DNA from: Lysobacter niastensis
GTDB taxonomy: Bacteria; Pseudomonadota; Gammaproteobacteria; Xanthomonadales; Xanthomonadaceae
NCBI RefSeq assembly: GCF_015453285.1
Contig: NZ_JADLZT010000011.1
Span: forward strand, 91,785-155,784
Length of the DNA: 64,000 nucleotides
Reading direction: 5' to 3'
Position 1 is the first letter of the stretch, and the number at the start of each line of letters is the position of its first letter. Positions 33,141 to 41,958 of this stretch are shown in pieces. Under the pieces are notes generated by a model. That model saw only the letters and a program-made list of their open reading frames with translations, did no database searches and had not been told where the DNA came from. The position numbers and the translations under genes are program-made.

Positions 33141-35522
33141 TTACTGGGCCTGAGTGGAAAGGCCGGTGTGGCGGCTGGACAGGTTGCGCGGAGGAAATGC
33201 CAGATCGAAAGAACAACTGTCGAGCGACAGATTGGGGTTGTAGGCGGGATCGTGACGCAGGTACTCGCCCCATTTGCGCTTCATCCGGTCAGCCTCGAGC
33301 GCGAAGCGGGCCTGCTTCTCCGGTGTGTCCTCGATCCCGCGGCTGGCGGACTCGTGGTGATAGAGCTCCGACTGGGGAGTCCAGACGTTGTCATAACCGC
33401 GCTTATGGATGCGGATGCACAGGTCGACGTCGTTGAAGGCCACGGGCAGGCTCTCATCCATGCCTTCGACCTCATCGAATACCGAGCGCCTCATCACCAT
33501 GCAGGCGCCGGTCACCGCCGTCAGGTTGTGGGTGACGCCAGCGCGGCCGATATAGCCGCCTGTCCCGCGCTCCATCCGTGCGTGCACGTGGCCGGCCACG
33601 CCGCCGATTCCGAGCACGACGCCTGCGTGCTGGATGGTGTCGTTGGGGTAGTACAGCATCGCGCCGACGACGCCCACTTCCGGCCGCGCGGCATGCGCCG
33701 CGAGGTGATCGAGCCACTGCGGCGTGATGACCTCGATATCGTTGTTCAACAGGCAGACGATATCGGCAGTGGTTCGCGCCACCGCATGGTTGATGATGGC
33801 CGAGTAGTTGAACGGTGCTGCGTAGTCGAGCACCGTCACCCGCTCGTGCCCGCGCAACTGCTCGAGGTAGGCCTTGGCATCGGCCTCGATCGACCCGTTG
33901 TCGACCACCACCAGGTCATAGTCCGGATAGGTGGTCTTCTCGAAGATGCTGTCGATGCAGGTGCGCAGCAGTTCGACCTTGTCCCGCGTCGGGATGATGA
34001 TGCTGACCTTCGGCGTATCCGCCGACGCGAGCCACTGGCCTCGGTAGTGCCCATCCGCCGTGATCTCGACCCTACAGGGGCGTCCGATCCGGGTGTAATG
34101 CTCCTCGACCGCGCGGCGGCCCGCCTCCAGGGCGTAGGGCTTGTTTGATACGCCCATCGCGGTCGAGCCGGGGATGGCGCGCCAGTGATAGAGCACCTTG
34201 GGGATGTGCACGATCTGCTCGCGCTGCAGATGCTCCGTGCAGCGCAGTACCAGATCGTGGTCCTGGGCGCCTTCGAAGCCGGCGCGCAGCCCGCGCACGC
34301 GCCGCACCAGGTCGGCCCTGATCACGGTGAAGTGGCAGACGTAGTTCAGTGCACGCAGCAGGTCCGGATTCCAGGCCGGCTTGAAGTGCGGATCGAAGCG
34401 CCTGCCCGCCTCGTCGATCTTGTCCTCGTCGGAATAGATCAGGTGCGCATCCGGGTGCTCATGCAGCGCCTTGGCGACTTCGTACAGCGCGTCTGGCGAT
34501 AGCTCGTCGTCATGGTCGAGGAAACCGACGTACTCGCCCTCCGCCATGGCGATGGCGTCGTTGCTGGATGCACAGATATGGCCGTGCTCGGTGCGGTAGC
34601 GCACCTGGATGCGGGCGTCCTTCTGCGCGTACTGGGCGAGGAGTTCGCGGACAGGCGCGTGCGACGACACGTCGTCGACGATGCAAAGCTGCCAGTGCGG
34701 GTAGCTTTGCGAAAGCACGCTGTCGATGCAGCTGTGCAACAGCGCCGGCGGCGTGTTGTGCACCGGCACCACGATCGAGATGACAGGATGACGGGACAGC
34801 GCCTGGGCACGCTCGAAGGTGCGCCGCATGCCCGCTCGCGCTCCGAAGAGTGCGGTCCACTGCTGGTAGCCGCGATCGGTCTCGCGCTGCGCTTCGAGGT
34901 AACGGCGATGCAGCATGTCCGCCCCCGCCGACAGGCGGCCTCGGAACGCCTGGCGCAGGAACGCGGCGAGCGCCGGCTTCGCGTCAGCGCTGCGACAAGG
35001 GCTGCGTCCTATGCCACGCAGCATCTCCAGCATCGCTTGAGGGCGGGAGATCCGCCGCAGACGCAGGCCGGAGATCTCGAAGGTTGCCCGGTGGATCGTC
35101 GGGTCCAGGCGCAGCATGCGCAGCCGGCGCTTGATCAGCACCAGCGAGCGCAGACGGCCTTCACTGTCTGGCTCGGCAAGGTCGATGCGGGTCGCTTCGG
35201 ACTGCCCTTCGCCATAGTCGGGATAGAAGCATGGGGCGATGATTTCGCCGTCCTTGACCTGGCAGTGCCCGGTGAGCAGGTACCAACCAGCGGCGAGTCG
35301 GCCTACGCCGCCCGCTACCCGGACATCGAACTGCGGGTCCTCACCCAGCGACTCATAGCGCCCGGCTCCCCTTGCAGCATCGTCGATTCGGAGCTGGTTC
35401 TGCGCATGCAGCTCCAGTCCGATCCCCCTAAACCTCCCCAGCACACCCGCATCCTTGAAAAAAAGCCGCCCCGCGCCAGCTCCTGCAAGCCGCGCACCAC
35501 TTACCCGAGATTCGGTTGCCAC
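33141..35522 (-). CDS. Two-domain family 2 glycosyltransferase
   Basis: The 793-residue protein is taken from GTG at 35522, with AAGGGG 4 bp upstream; an ATG at 35543 is a close alternative. An N-terminal beta-rich region of about 210 residues precedes two GT2 catalytic domains. The first (about 250-480) has ISIVVPVHNTPPALL and GFLDHDDELSPDALYE. The second (about 510-770) has VSIIIPTRDKVELLRTCIDS, LLNNDIEVITPQWL and FNDVDLCIRIHKRGY. Each has its own DxD-like acid pair. It probably starts or elongates the surface polysaccharide exported by the ABC pair just downstream. It is the first gene of a six-gene leftward operon. Confidence 0.9.
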   Translation of the reverse strand: MATESRVSGARLAGAGAGRLFFKDAGVLGRFRGIGLELHAQNQLRIDDAARGAGRYESLGEDPQFDVRVAGGVGRLAAGWYLLTGHCQVKDGEIIAPCFYPDYGEGQSEATRIDLAEPDSEGRLRSLVLIKRRLRMLRLDPTIHRATFEISGLRLRRISRPQAMLEMLRGIGRSPCRSADAKPALAAFLRQAFRGRLSAGADMLHRRYLEAQRETDRGYQQWTALFGARAGMRRTFERAQALSRHPVISIVVPVHNTPPALLHSCIDSVLSQSYPHWQLCIVDDVSSHAPVRELLAQYAQKDARIQVRYRTEHGHICASSNDAIAMAEGEYVGFLDHDDELSPDALYEVAKALHEHPDAHLIYSDEDKIDEAGRRFDPHFKPAWNPDLLRALNYVCHFTVIRADLVRRVRGLRAGFEGAQDHDLVLRCTEHLQREQIVHIPKVLYHWRAIPGSTAMGVSNKPYALEAGRRAVEEHYTRIGRPCRVEITADGHYRGQWLASADTPKVSIIIPTRDKVELLRTCIDSIFEKTTYPDYDLVVVDNGSIEADAKAYLEQLRGHERVTVLDYAAPFNYSAIINHAVARTTADIVCLLNNDIEVITPQWLDHLAAHAARPEVGVVGAMLYYPNDTIQHAGVVLGIGGVAGHVHARMERGTGGYIGRAGVTHNLTAVTGACMVMRRSVFDEVEGMDESLPVAFNDVDLCIRIHKRGYDNVWTPQSELYHHESASRGIEDTPEKQARFALEADRMKRKWGEYLRHDPAYNPNLSLDSCSFDLAFPPRNLSSRHTGLSTQAQ

Positions 35523-35576
35523 GGCGCCCCTTCGAAGGCGCATTCCCAATGGCAGCCAATAGTTACAGAAGTCACA

Positions 35577-35605
35577 AAATTGGGGGCTTCTTCTAGAGCT
35601 GTCAA
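35577..35605 (-). promoter_or_regulatory. Candidate sigma-70 promoter of the polysaccharide operon
   Basis: Read leftwards, a perfect TTGACA (35605-35600) is followed by a 17-bp spacer and CAATTT (35582-35577). It lies about 55 bp before the GTG at 35522 in an AT-richer patch. The -35 is ideal and the -10 is weak. Confidence 0.5.
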
Positions 35606-35760
35606 ATTTCCGCCATGTGCATGAGGTGTCGCGTCGGCTTTTTGCCCTTGCCGGGCCTGCGTCACACCCCCGTTCAGCCAAAAGAGGCAAAGTGGCCGCC
35701 GAGGCACGCCTGCGGCCAAAACTGCGCGGCCGACGGGCCGCGCAGGGGAGCCGGCCGGCC

Positions 35761-37173
35761 TCAGCCCGGCATGTCTTCGAGCTCCACGCCCTTGGTCTCG
35801 CGGACCGCGTACAGGACGAAGCCCAGCGAAAGCAGGGCGAAGGTCGCGTACAACCCGTAGGCGAAGGTCAGGCCGATCTCGGCCAGGGCCGGGAAGCTGC
35901 TGGTGATGGCGAAGTTGGCCAGCCACTGCGCCGAGGCCGCCACCGCCAGCGCGATCGCGCGGATGCGGTTGGGGAACATCTCGCCCAGCAGCACCCACAC
36001 CATCGGGCCCCAGCTCAGGCCGAAGAAGATGACGTAGGCGTTGGCGGCGACCAGCGCGACCATGTTCCAGGGCTCGGGCAGCGACAGCGCGGCACCGGTG
36101 CCGGTGGCCTTGGAGAAACACAACGCCATCAGCGCCAGCGTGACGGTCATGCCGGCGGAACCGATCGCTAGCAGCGGTTTGCGGCCCACCTTGTCGACCA
36201 GCGCGATCGCCAGCAGCGTGACCAGCACGTTCACCACCGAGGTCACGACGGTGATCGTGAAGGCATCGGCCTCGCTGAAGCCGACCGAATGCCACAGCGT
36301 CGACGAGTAATAGAAGATGACGTTGATGCCGACCGCCTGCTGGAACACCGACAGCAGGATGCCCACCCAGACCACCGGCAGCAGCCCGCGCGGGCCGCGA
36401 AGGTCGCGGAGCCGCGGCTGGTACTCGCTGCGCAGGCTGTGGGCGATGTCGTCGACCTTCTGGTCGATCAGCGCCTGACTGTTCAGTCCCAGCACCTGGC
36501 GCAGCACGCCGCGTGCTTCATCCAAACGCCCCTTGGCGACCAGATGGCGCGGCGACTCCGGCATGCCGAAGACCAGCGCGCCGTAGACCAGCGCCGGCAC
36601 GGTCGCCACCAGGAACATCCAGCGCCACGCTTCCAGCCCCAGCCACAGCGGCTTGGCGGCGCCGCCGGCGATGCCGGCGAGCCAAGCGTCGCTGAGCAGC
36701 GCCATGAAGATGCCGAGCACGATGGCGAGCTGCTGCAGCGAGCCAAGGCGTCCGCGCACGTGCGCCGGCGAGACCTCGGCGATGTAGGCCGGCGCGATCA
36801 CCGACGCCACACCGACGCCGATGCCGCCGACGAGGCGCCACAGCATCAGGTCCCACACGCCCACCACCAGGCCGGAGCCGACCGCACTGACGGCCAGTAC
36901 CGTCGCCGCGATCTGCATCGTCCGCACGCGACCCCAGCGGTCGGCGAGCGGGCCCGCGTACCAGGCGCCAAGCGCCGAACCCAGCAGTGCGATCGAAACC
37001 GCGAAGCCGATCCGCGTCGCATCCAGCGCGAAGCTGCCACGTACCGCATCGACCGCGCCGTTGATCACGGCCGTGTCGAAGCCGAACAAGAAGCCGCCCA
37101 TCGCGGCCGCCAGCGAAATCAGCACCACGCGCGACGTGGCGTGCTGTTGCTCAATCCCGGTCACCATGCTCAT
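35761..37173 (-). CDS. MFS sugar transporter (XylE/GalP-type sugar porter)
   Basis: The 470-residue protein starts at ATG 37173, with GGGAGGGG 4-6 bp upstream. It has 12 predicted membrane helices and the sugar-porter signatures GFLFGFDTAVINGA near 26-39, GPLADRWGRVRTM (loop 2-3 RxGRR type), PESPRHLVAKGR near 205, QQAVGINVIFYYSS near 262 and VDKVGRKPLL. It is a proton-coupled monosaccharide importer of the inner membrane by family. It ends 238 bp from the start of the polysaccharide operon and is transcribed in the same direction. The sugar is not predictable from sequence alone. Confidence 0.93.
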   Translation of the reverse strand: MSMVTGIEQQHATSRVVLISLAAAMGGFLFGFDTAVINGAVDAVRGSFALDATRIGFAVSIALLGSALGAWYAGPLADRWGRVRTMQIAATVLAVSAVGSGLVVGVWDLMLWRLVGGIGVGVASVIAPAYIAEVSPAHVRGRLGSLQQLAIVLGIFMALLSDAWLAGIAGGAAKPLWLGLEAWRWMFLVATVPALVYGALVFGMPESPRHLVAKGRLDEARGVLRQVLGLNSQALIDQKVDDIAHSLRSEYQPRLRDLRGPRGLLPVVWVGILLSVFQQAVGINVIFYYSSTLWHSVGFSEADAFTITVVTSVVNVLVTLLAIALVDKVGRKPLLAIGSAGMTVTLALMALCFSKATGTGAALSLPEPWNMVALVAANAYVIFFGLSWGPMVWVLLGEMFPNRIRAIALAVAASAQWLANFAITSSFPALAEIGLTFAYGLYATFALLSLGFVLYAVRETKGVELEDMPG

Positions 37174-37300
37174 CGCACCCCTCCCAAGGTGGGCACCGGC
37201 AATGTGCCGGTGCCTTGATGCGATCGATTGTGCGGCCGCCCGGACCACCAGCGGCTTGAATACGTATGCAGCCGCCGGCTGCTCCAGCCCACGGCCCTCA

Positions 37301-37334
37301 CCCAACCCCTCTCCCACAGGCGGAAGAGGGTTTT
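37301..37334. repeat. REP-like GC-rich stem element
   Basis: CCAACCCCTCTCCC followed after a short loop by GGAAGAGGG and TTTT resembles dispersed intergenic palindromes seen many times in Xanthomonadaceae genomes. Only one copy was noticed in this window, so the repeat nature is assumed. Confidence 0.3.
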
Positions 37335-37351
37335 GTTCCGCGCCCTTTCGC

Positions 37352-38293
37352 TCAGGCGAAGCGGTCGGTGGCGCTGATCAATGCGTCGATGTTCTCCACT
37401 TCGAACGCCGAATGGCCCGAGGCGGGCGTGATCACCAGGTCGCCCTTCGGCCAGGCCTTCTTCAGGTCCCAGGCGTTCTGCACCGGGCACACGACGTCAT
37501 AGCGGCCGTGCACGATCACGCCGGGGATGTCGGCGATGCGGGGCGCGTCGCGCAGCAGCTGGTCATCGGCCTCGAAGAATCCGCTGTTGACGAAGTAGTG
37601 GTTCTCGATGCGCGCGAACGCCAGCGCGAAGTACGGATCCTCGTGGCTGGCGGCGAAATCCGGATCGATGTGCAGGAAGCTGGTCGCGCCTTCCCACACG
37701 CTCCACGCCTTGGCCGCGGCCAGGCGCGCGGTTTCGTCCTCCGACGTCAGGCGGCGATGGAATGCGCTGATCAGGTCGTGGCGTTCGACCGGCGGAATCG
37801 CGTTGATGTAGTGCTCCCAGGCATCGGGGAACAGGCGGTTCGCGCCTTCCTGGTAGAACCATTCCAGCTCCCAGCGGCGCAGCATGAAGATGCCGCGCAG
37901 CACCAGCTCGGTGACTCGCTTGGGATGCTTCTGGGCATACGCGAGCGCGAGCGTCGAACCCCACGAACCGCCGAACACCTGCCAGCGCTCGATGCCGAGC
38001 TTGCTGCGCAGTTGCTCGATGTCGGCGACCAGGTGCCAGGTGGTGTTGTCGACGAGGTCGGCATGCGGCGTCGAGCGGCCGGCGCCGCGCTGGTCGAACA
38101 GCACGATGCGGTACTTCGCCGGATCGTGGAAACGGCGCATCTTCGGGCTGCAGCCGCCGCCCGGACCGCCGTGAAGGATCACGACCGGCTTGCCCTTCGG
38201 ATTGCCGCACTGCTCGTAGTACAGGGTGTGGCGATCGTCGACCTTCAGCGTGCCGGTGTCGAAGGGTTCGATCTCGGGGTAGAGCTGGCGCAT
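37352..38293 (-). CDS. pip: Prolyl aminopeptidase (proline iminopeptidase)
   Basis: The 313-residue alpha/beta hydrolase has the oxyanion loop HGGPGGGCSPKMRRFHDP near 41-58 and FDQRGAGRSTPHA near 66-78. The nucleophile elbow is GGSWGS near 108-113, with Asp in HGRYDVVCP and His in ASGHSAFE. These match S33 family proline iminopeptidases of the Xanthomonas type, which release N-terminal Pro from short peptides. The length equals that of characterised enzymes (about 313). It is transcribed leftwards downstream of prmC, 66 bp apart. Confidence 0.96.
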   Translation of the reverse strand: MRQLYPEIEPFDTGTLKVDDRHTLYYEQCGNPKGKPVVILHGGPGGGCSPKMRRFHDPAKYRIVLFDQRGAGRSTPHADLVDNTTWHLVADIEQLRSKLGIERWQVFGGSWGSTLALAYAQKHPKRVTELVLRGIFMLRRWELEWFYQEGANRLFPDAWEHYINAIPPVERHDLISAFHRRLTSEDETARLAAAKAWSVWEGATSFLHIDPDFAASHEDPYFALAFARIENHYFVNSGFFEADDQLLRDAPRIADIPGVIVHGRYDVVCPVQNAWDLKKAWPKGDLVITPASGHSAFEVENIDALISATDRFA

Positions 38294-38359
38294 CGCGGAA
38301 TCCCGGGGAGAAGATCAGAAAAGTCTAACGGCGCCGCGTCATATTGCGGTGAGGCAACG

Positions 38360-39184
38360 TCATGCAGGCGCACGTCCCAGCGTCACCCGGTCGCGTTGTT
38401 CGAGGTCGGGTTGCGTCGATACCTCGGTCCAGCCGGCCGCCTCCAGGATCGCGCGCACGGCGTCGCCCTGATCCCAACCGTGCTCGAGCAGCAGCCAGCC
38501 GCCGGGCTCGATGTGCATGAGCGCATCCCTGGCAATGATGCGGATCGCGTCGAGGCCGTCGCGCCCCGAAGCGAGTGCGCCGGGCGGCTCGTGGCGCAGG
38601 TCTCCCTGCCCCAGATGTTCGTCGTCCTCGGCGATGTACGGCGGGTTGCTGGCGATCAACGCGTAGCGTTCGCCATCCAGCGGCGCCAGCCAGTCGCCAT
38701 GGCGGAACTCGACGTTGCCCAGCTTCAGATCTCGGGCGTTGCCTTCGGCCACTACCAGCGCCTCGCTACTGGCGTCGGTCGCCACCACCTGCGCACGCGG
38801 GCGTTCGCTGGCCAATGCGAGCGCGATGGCGCCGCTCCCGGTGCCGAGATCGGCCAGTGCAATGGCGGCGTTCGCCGGGATCCGCTCCAGCGCCAGCTCG
38901 ACGAGGCGTTCGGTTTCCGGCCTCGGAATCAATGTGGCCGGAGTGACGCGCAGGTCGAAGCGCCAGAACCCGCGGCGGCCGGTCAGGTAGGCCACCGGTT
39001 CGCCGGCCTCGCGGCGCTGCACCAGCGTCTCAAACGCCTCGGCCGGCCCGGAAGGCATCGCGTCGTCGGCATGGGAGAAAAGCCAGGTGCGCGAGCGCTG
39101 CAGGACGTGCGCCAGCAGCAGCTCGGCATCGGCCGGATCCACCCTTCGCCGGGCCGCGCGCAGCACCGCCGCGATCGATTCCAT
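38360..39184 (-). CDS. prmC: Peptide chain release factor N5-glutamine methyltransferase
   Basis: The 274-residue protein has the PrmC N-terminal helical domain and [18 protein letters not shown] near 94-111. The SAM motif I is [15 protein letters not shown] near 126, and the catalytic motif is NPPYI near 194. It methylates the Gln of the GGQ loop in RF1 and RF2. The ATG at 39184 is chosen because it fits family length; upstream residues look non-coding. It is divergent from ahpC. Confidence 0.95.
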   Translation of the reverse strand: MESIAAVLRAARRRVDPADAELLLAHVLQRSRTWLFSHADDAMPSGPAEAFETLVQRREAGEPVAYLTGRRGFWRFDLRVTPATLIPRPETERLVELALERIPANAAIALADLGTGSGAIALALASERPRAQVVATDASSEALVVAEGNARDLKLGNVEFRHGDWLAPLDGERYALIASNPPYIAEDDEHLGQGDLRHEPPGALASGRDGLDAIRIIARDALMHIEPGGWLLLEHGWDQGDAVRAILEAAGWTEVSTQPDLEQRDRVTLGRAPA

Positions 39185-39335
39185 GGGAAACAGTTCCTTC
39201 GCCGGAGTCCGTGAGACAGGCCCGCCATCGTACCGATTCGTCCTTCCGAACCGCTGTCGCGAGCGGCTCCCAGGCAGGCCGGGTACTGCCCGGCGCCGGT
39301 TCCGTACGGCTGTGGGCGGTCTATGATCGGACCAC

Positions 39336-39372
39336 ATTGATAGCTTTTGTATATGAATACAATTCTATCAAT
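39336..39372. promoter_or_regulatory. Palindromic operator upstream of ahpC (probable OxyR site)
   Basis: A 37-bp interrupted palindrome has outer arms ATTGATA / TATCAAT and inner arms TTGTAT / AATACA. Its left part, ATAG-N7-ATAT, fits half of the OxyR consensus ATAG-N7-CTAT. It ends 4 bp before the ahpC -35 box, as expected for an activator touching RNA polymerase. OxyR is encoded two genes downstream. Confidence 0.6.
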
Positions 39373-39376
39373 CAAC

Positions 39377-39405
39377 TTGATGGATCGATTTGCGCCTCTT
39401 AATCT
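39377..39405 (+). promoter_or_regulatory. Candidate sigma-70 promoter of ahpC
   Basis: TTGATG, a 17-bp spacer and TAATCT are followed about 53 bp later by the ahpC ATG. The local AT richness stands out in this GC-rich window. Confidence 0.6.
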
Positions 39406-39458
39406 AGCGGCCTTGTTTCACACCCCTGTTTTCACCCCCAGCCAAAGGACCGATCCTG

Positions 39459-40022
39459 ATGTCGCTGATCAACACCGAAGTCAAGCCGTTCAAAGCCACT
39501 GCCTACCACAATGGCGAGTTCATCGAAGTCACCGAGGCCAGCCTGAAGGGCAACTGGTCGGTGTTCTTCTTCTACCCGGCCGACTTCACCTTCGTCTGCC
39601 CGACCGAACTGGGCGACCTGGCAGACCGTTACGCCGAGTTCCAGAAGCTGGGCGTCGAGATCTACGGCGTGTCGACCGACACCCACTTCACCCACAAGGC
39701 GTGGCACGACACCTCCGACACGATCAAGAAGATCCAGTACCCGCTGGTCGGCGATCCGACCGGCAACATCACCCGCAACTTCGAAGTGATGATCGAGGAA
39801 GCCGGCCTGGCCGATCGCGGCACCTTCGTGATCGATCCCAGCGGCAAGATCCAGATCGTCGAGATCACCGCCGGCGGTATCGGCCGCGACGCCTCCGAGC
39901 TGCTGCGCAAGGTCAAGGCCGCGCAGTACGTCGCCGCGCATCCGGGAGAGGTCTGCCCGGCCAAGTGGAACGAAGGCGAGAAGACCCTGGCTCCGTCGCT
40001 GGACCTGGTCGGCAAGATCTAA
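39459..40022 (+). CDS. ahpC: Alkyl hydroperoxide reductase subunit C (2-Cys peroxiredoxin)
   Basis: The 187-residue protein has the peroxidatic Cys47 in [13 protein letters not shown] and the resolving Cys166 in [10 protein letters not shown], the typical 2-Cys AhpC arrangement. [16 protein letters not shown] and [20 protein letters not shown] are characteristic of the family. It reduces hydrogen peroxide and organic hydroperoxides in the cytoplasm, recycled by AhpF encoded 206 bp downstream. The palindrome and promoter upstream suggest OxyR control, as shown for this gene order in Xanthomonas. Confidence 0.98.
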   Translation: MSLINTEVKPFKATAYHNGEFIEVTEASLKGNWSVFFFYPADFTFVCPTELGDLADRYAEFQKLGVEIYGVSTDTHFTHKAWHDTSDTIKKIQYPLVGDPTGNITRNFEVMIEEAGLADRGTFVIDPSGKIQIVEITAGGIGRDASELLRKVKAAQYVAAHPGEVCPAKWNEGEKTLAPSLDLVGKI

Positions 40023-40032
40023 AGCAACACCC

Positions 40033-40121
40033 GAGTGGCAGCCGCTGCCACTCCATGCTCCGAAGGAGCAATGCGGTCCACCTCCTCGTTGGACCGCCCC
40101 GGGGCCCGGCTTACGGCCGGG
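40033..40121 (+). promoter_or_regulatory. Cluster of four stem-loops between ahpC and ahpF
   Basis: Four adjacent hairpins follow the ahpC stop: GAGTGGCAG/CTGCCACTC (40033-40053), TGCTCC/GGAGCA (40056-40070), GCGGTCCA/TGGACCGC (40073-40097) and CCCGGC/GCCGGG (40105-40121). None has a U tract. They could act as RNA-stabilising or partial-termination elements that lower ahpF relative to ahpC. Confidence 0.55.
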
Positions 40122-40228
40122 TCCCGCCCCTCAACGAATGTCGCGACGCCCGGGTCTCTCTCTCCCCCTCCCGCCCGGGCGCTCGCGGCGTTCGCCCCCG
40201 ACAAACCCGATTCGATGGAGCCGTCGTC

Positions 40229-41827
40229 ATGTTGGATGCAAATCTCAGTACGCAGCTGAAGGGATACCTCGAAAAGCTCACCCAGCCGATCGAACTGGCC
40301 GCCTCGCTCGACGATGGCGCCAAGTCCGCCGAGCTCGAATCGCTGCTGCAGGAAATTGCGTCCCTCTCCGGCAAGATCGCCTACGTCCGCAAGGACGACG
40401 ACGCGCGCAAGCCGTCGTTCGCGATCAACCGCGTCGGCTCGGATATCGGTGTTCGATTCGCCGGCATCCCGATGGGCCACGAGTTCACCTCGCTGGTGCT
40501 GGCGCTGCTGCAGGTCGGCGGCCATCCGTCCAAGGCCAGCCAGGACGTCATCGAGCAGGTGCGCACCTTGCGCGGCACCGGGTCGGACGGCGTGCTGCGC
40601 TTTGAAACCTACTTCTCGCTCTCGTGCCAGAACTGCCCGGACGTGGTGCAGGCGCTGAACCTGATGAGCGTGCTCAACCCCAGCATCCAGCATGTCGCCA
40701 TTGATGGCGGACTGTTCCAGCAGGAAGTCGAGGCACGCCAGGTGATGGCAGTGCCGACCGTGTTCCTCAACGGCGAGCTGTTCGAATCCGGGCGCATGAG
40801 CCTGGAGCAGATCGTCGCGAAGCTCGATACCGGCGCTGCCGATCGCGAAGCGGACAAGATCCGGCACAAGGATTCGTTCGACGTGCTCGTCGTTGGCGGC
40901 GGTCCCGCGGGCGCGGCGGCTGCGGTCTACGCCGCGCGCAAGGGCATCCGCACCGGTGTCGCGGCCGAGCGTTTCGGCGGCCAGGTGCTGGACACGATGT
41001 CCATCGAGAACTTCATCTCGGTGCCGCACACCGAAGGCCCGAAGATGGCCGCCGCGCTCGAACAGCACGTGCGCGAGTACGACGTCGACATCATGAATCT
41101 GCAGCGCGCGCAGAAGCTGATCCCGGCCCGCGAACCGGGCGGGCTGATCGAGGTGCAGCTCGCCAACGGCGCGTCGCTGAAATCGCGCACGGTGGTCGTG
41201 TCCACTGGTGCGCGTTGGCGCCAGATGAACGTGCCCGGCGAAGAGCAATACCGCAACAAGGGCGTGGCCTACTGCCCGCACTGCGATGGCCCGCTGTTCA
41301 AGGGCAAGCGCGTGGCGGTGATCGGCGGCGGCAACTCCGGCGTCGAGGCCGCGATCGACCTGGCCGGCATCGTCAACCACGTCACGCTGATCGAGTTCGA
41401 CAGCCAGTTGCGTGCGGACGACGTCCTGCAACGCAAGCTGCGCAGCCTCGACAACGTCACCGTCATCACCAGCGGCCAGACCACTGAGGTGCTCGGCGAC
41501 GGCCACAAGGTCAACGGCCTGGTCTACCGCGACCGCCTCGGCGGCGACTCGCACCGGATCGAACTGGAAGGCGTGTTCGTGCAGATCGGCCTGTTGCCCA
41601 ACACCGAGTGGCTGAAGGGAACGCTGGCGCTGTCGCCGCGCGGCGAGATCGAAATCGATGCGTATGGCCGCACCTCGCTGCCGGGCGTTTTCGCCGCGGG
41701 CGATGCCACCACCGTGCCCTACAAGCAGATCGTCATCGCCATGGGCGAAGGCAGCAAGGCAGCGCTGAGCGCGTTCGACCACCTGATCCGCACCAGCGCG
41801 CCGGTCGAGGCGGCCGTCGCGGCCTGA
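40229..41827 (+). CDS. ahpF: Alkyl hydroperoxide reductase subunit F
   Basis: The 532-residue protein starts at ATG 40229, with GGAG 8 bp upstream. The N-terminal double thioredoxin-fold domain (about 1-200) has the CQNC site (Cys133, Cys136). A thioredoxin-reductase-like part follows, with the FAD loop [22 protein letters not shown] near 218, the redox pair CPHC, the NADH loop [17 protein letters not shown] and the FAD-binding [14 protein letters not shown] near the end. It transfers electrons from NADH to AhpC. The length is about equal to AhpF of other bacteria (521-531). Confidence 0.97.
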   Translation: MLDANLSTQLKGYLEKLTQPIELAASLDDGAKSAELESLLQEIASLSGKIAYVRKDDDARKPSFAINRVGSDIGVRFAGIPMGHEFTSLVLALLQVGGHPSKASQDVIEQVRTLRGTGSDGVLRFETYFSLSCQNCPDVVQALNLMSVLNPSIQHVAIDGGLFQQEVEARQVMAVPTVFLNGELFESGRMSLEQIVAKLDTGAADREADKIRHKDSFDVLVVGGGPAGAAAAVYAARKGIRTGVAAERFGGQVLDTMSIENFISVPHTEGPKMAAALEQHVREYDVDIMNLQRAQKLIPAREPGGLIEVQLANGASLKSRTVVVSTGARWRQMNVPGEEQYRNKGVAYCPHCDGPLFKGKRVAVIGGGNSGVEAAIDLAGIVNHVTLIEFDSQLRADDVLQRKLRSLDNVTVITSGQTTEVLGDGHKVNGLVYRDRLGGDSHRIELEGVFVQIGLLPNTEWLKGTLALSPRGEIEIDAYGRTSLPGVFAAGDATTVPYKQIVIAMGEGSKAALSAFDHLIRTSAPVEAAVAA

Positions 41828-41958
41828 GCCGCAGCGGCATCCGGCGGGCGGAGAACCCCGGGGCTCCGCCCGCGTACGTGGCCGTATCCACGCCCGGTTC
41901 GCGCGTTTAAGATCGAATGAGGACCGGGCGCATCGCCGCCGGCGCGTGGAGAACCCGC

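Noticed and set aside
37301..37334. The stem with TTTT as terminator of the prolyl iminopeptidase gene.
   Set aside because: The T run is on the + strand side, the wrong direction for this leftward gene; kept as a low-confidence repeat element.
39336..39372. Calling the palindrome a full canonical OxyR site.
   Set aside because: Only the first ATAG-N7-ATAT half fits; the second half does not keep the N7 spacing, so it is listed as probable only.
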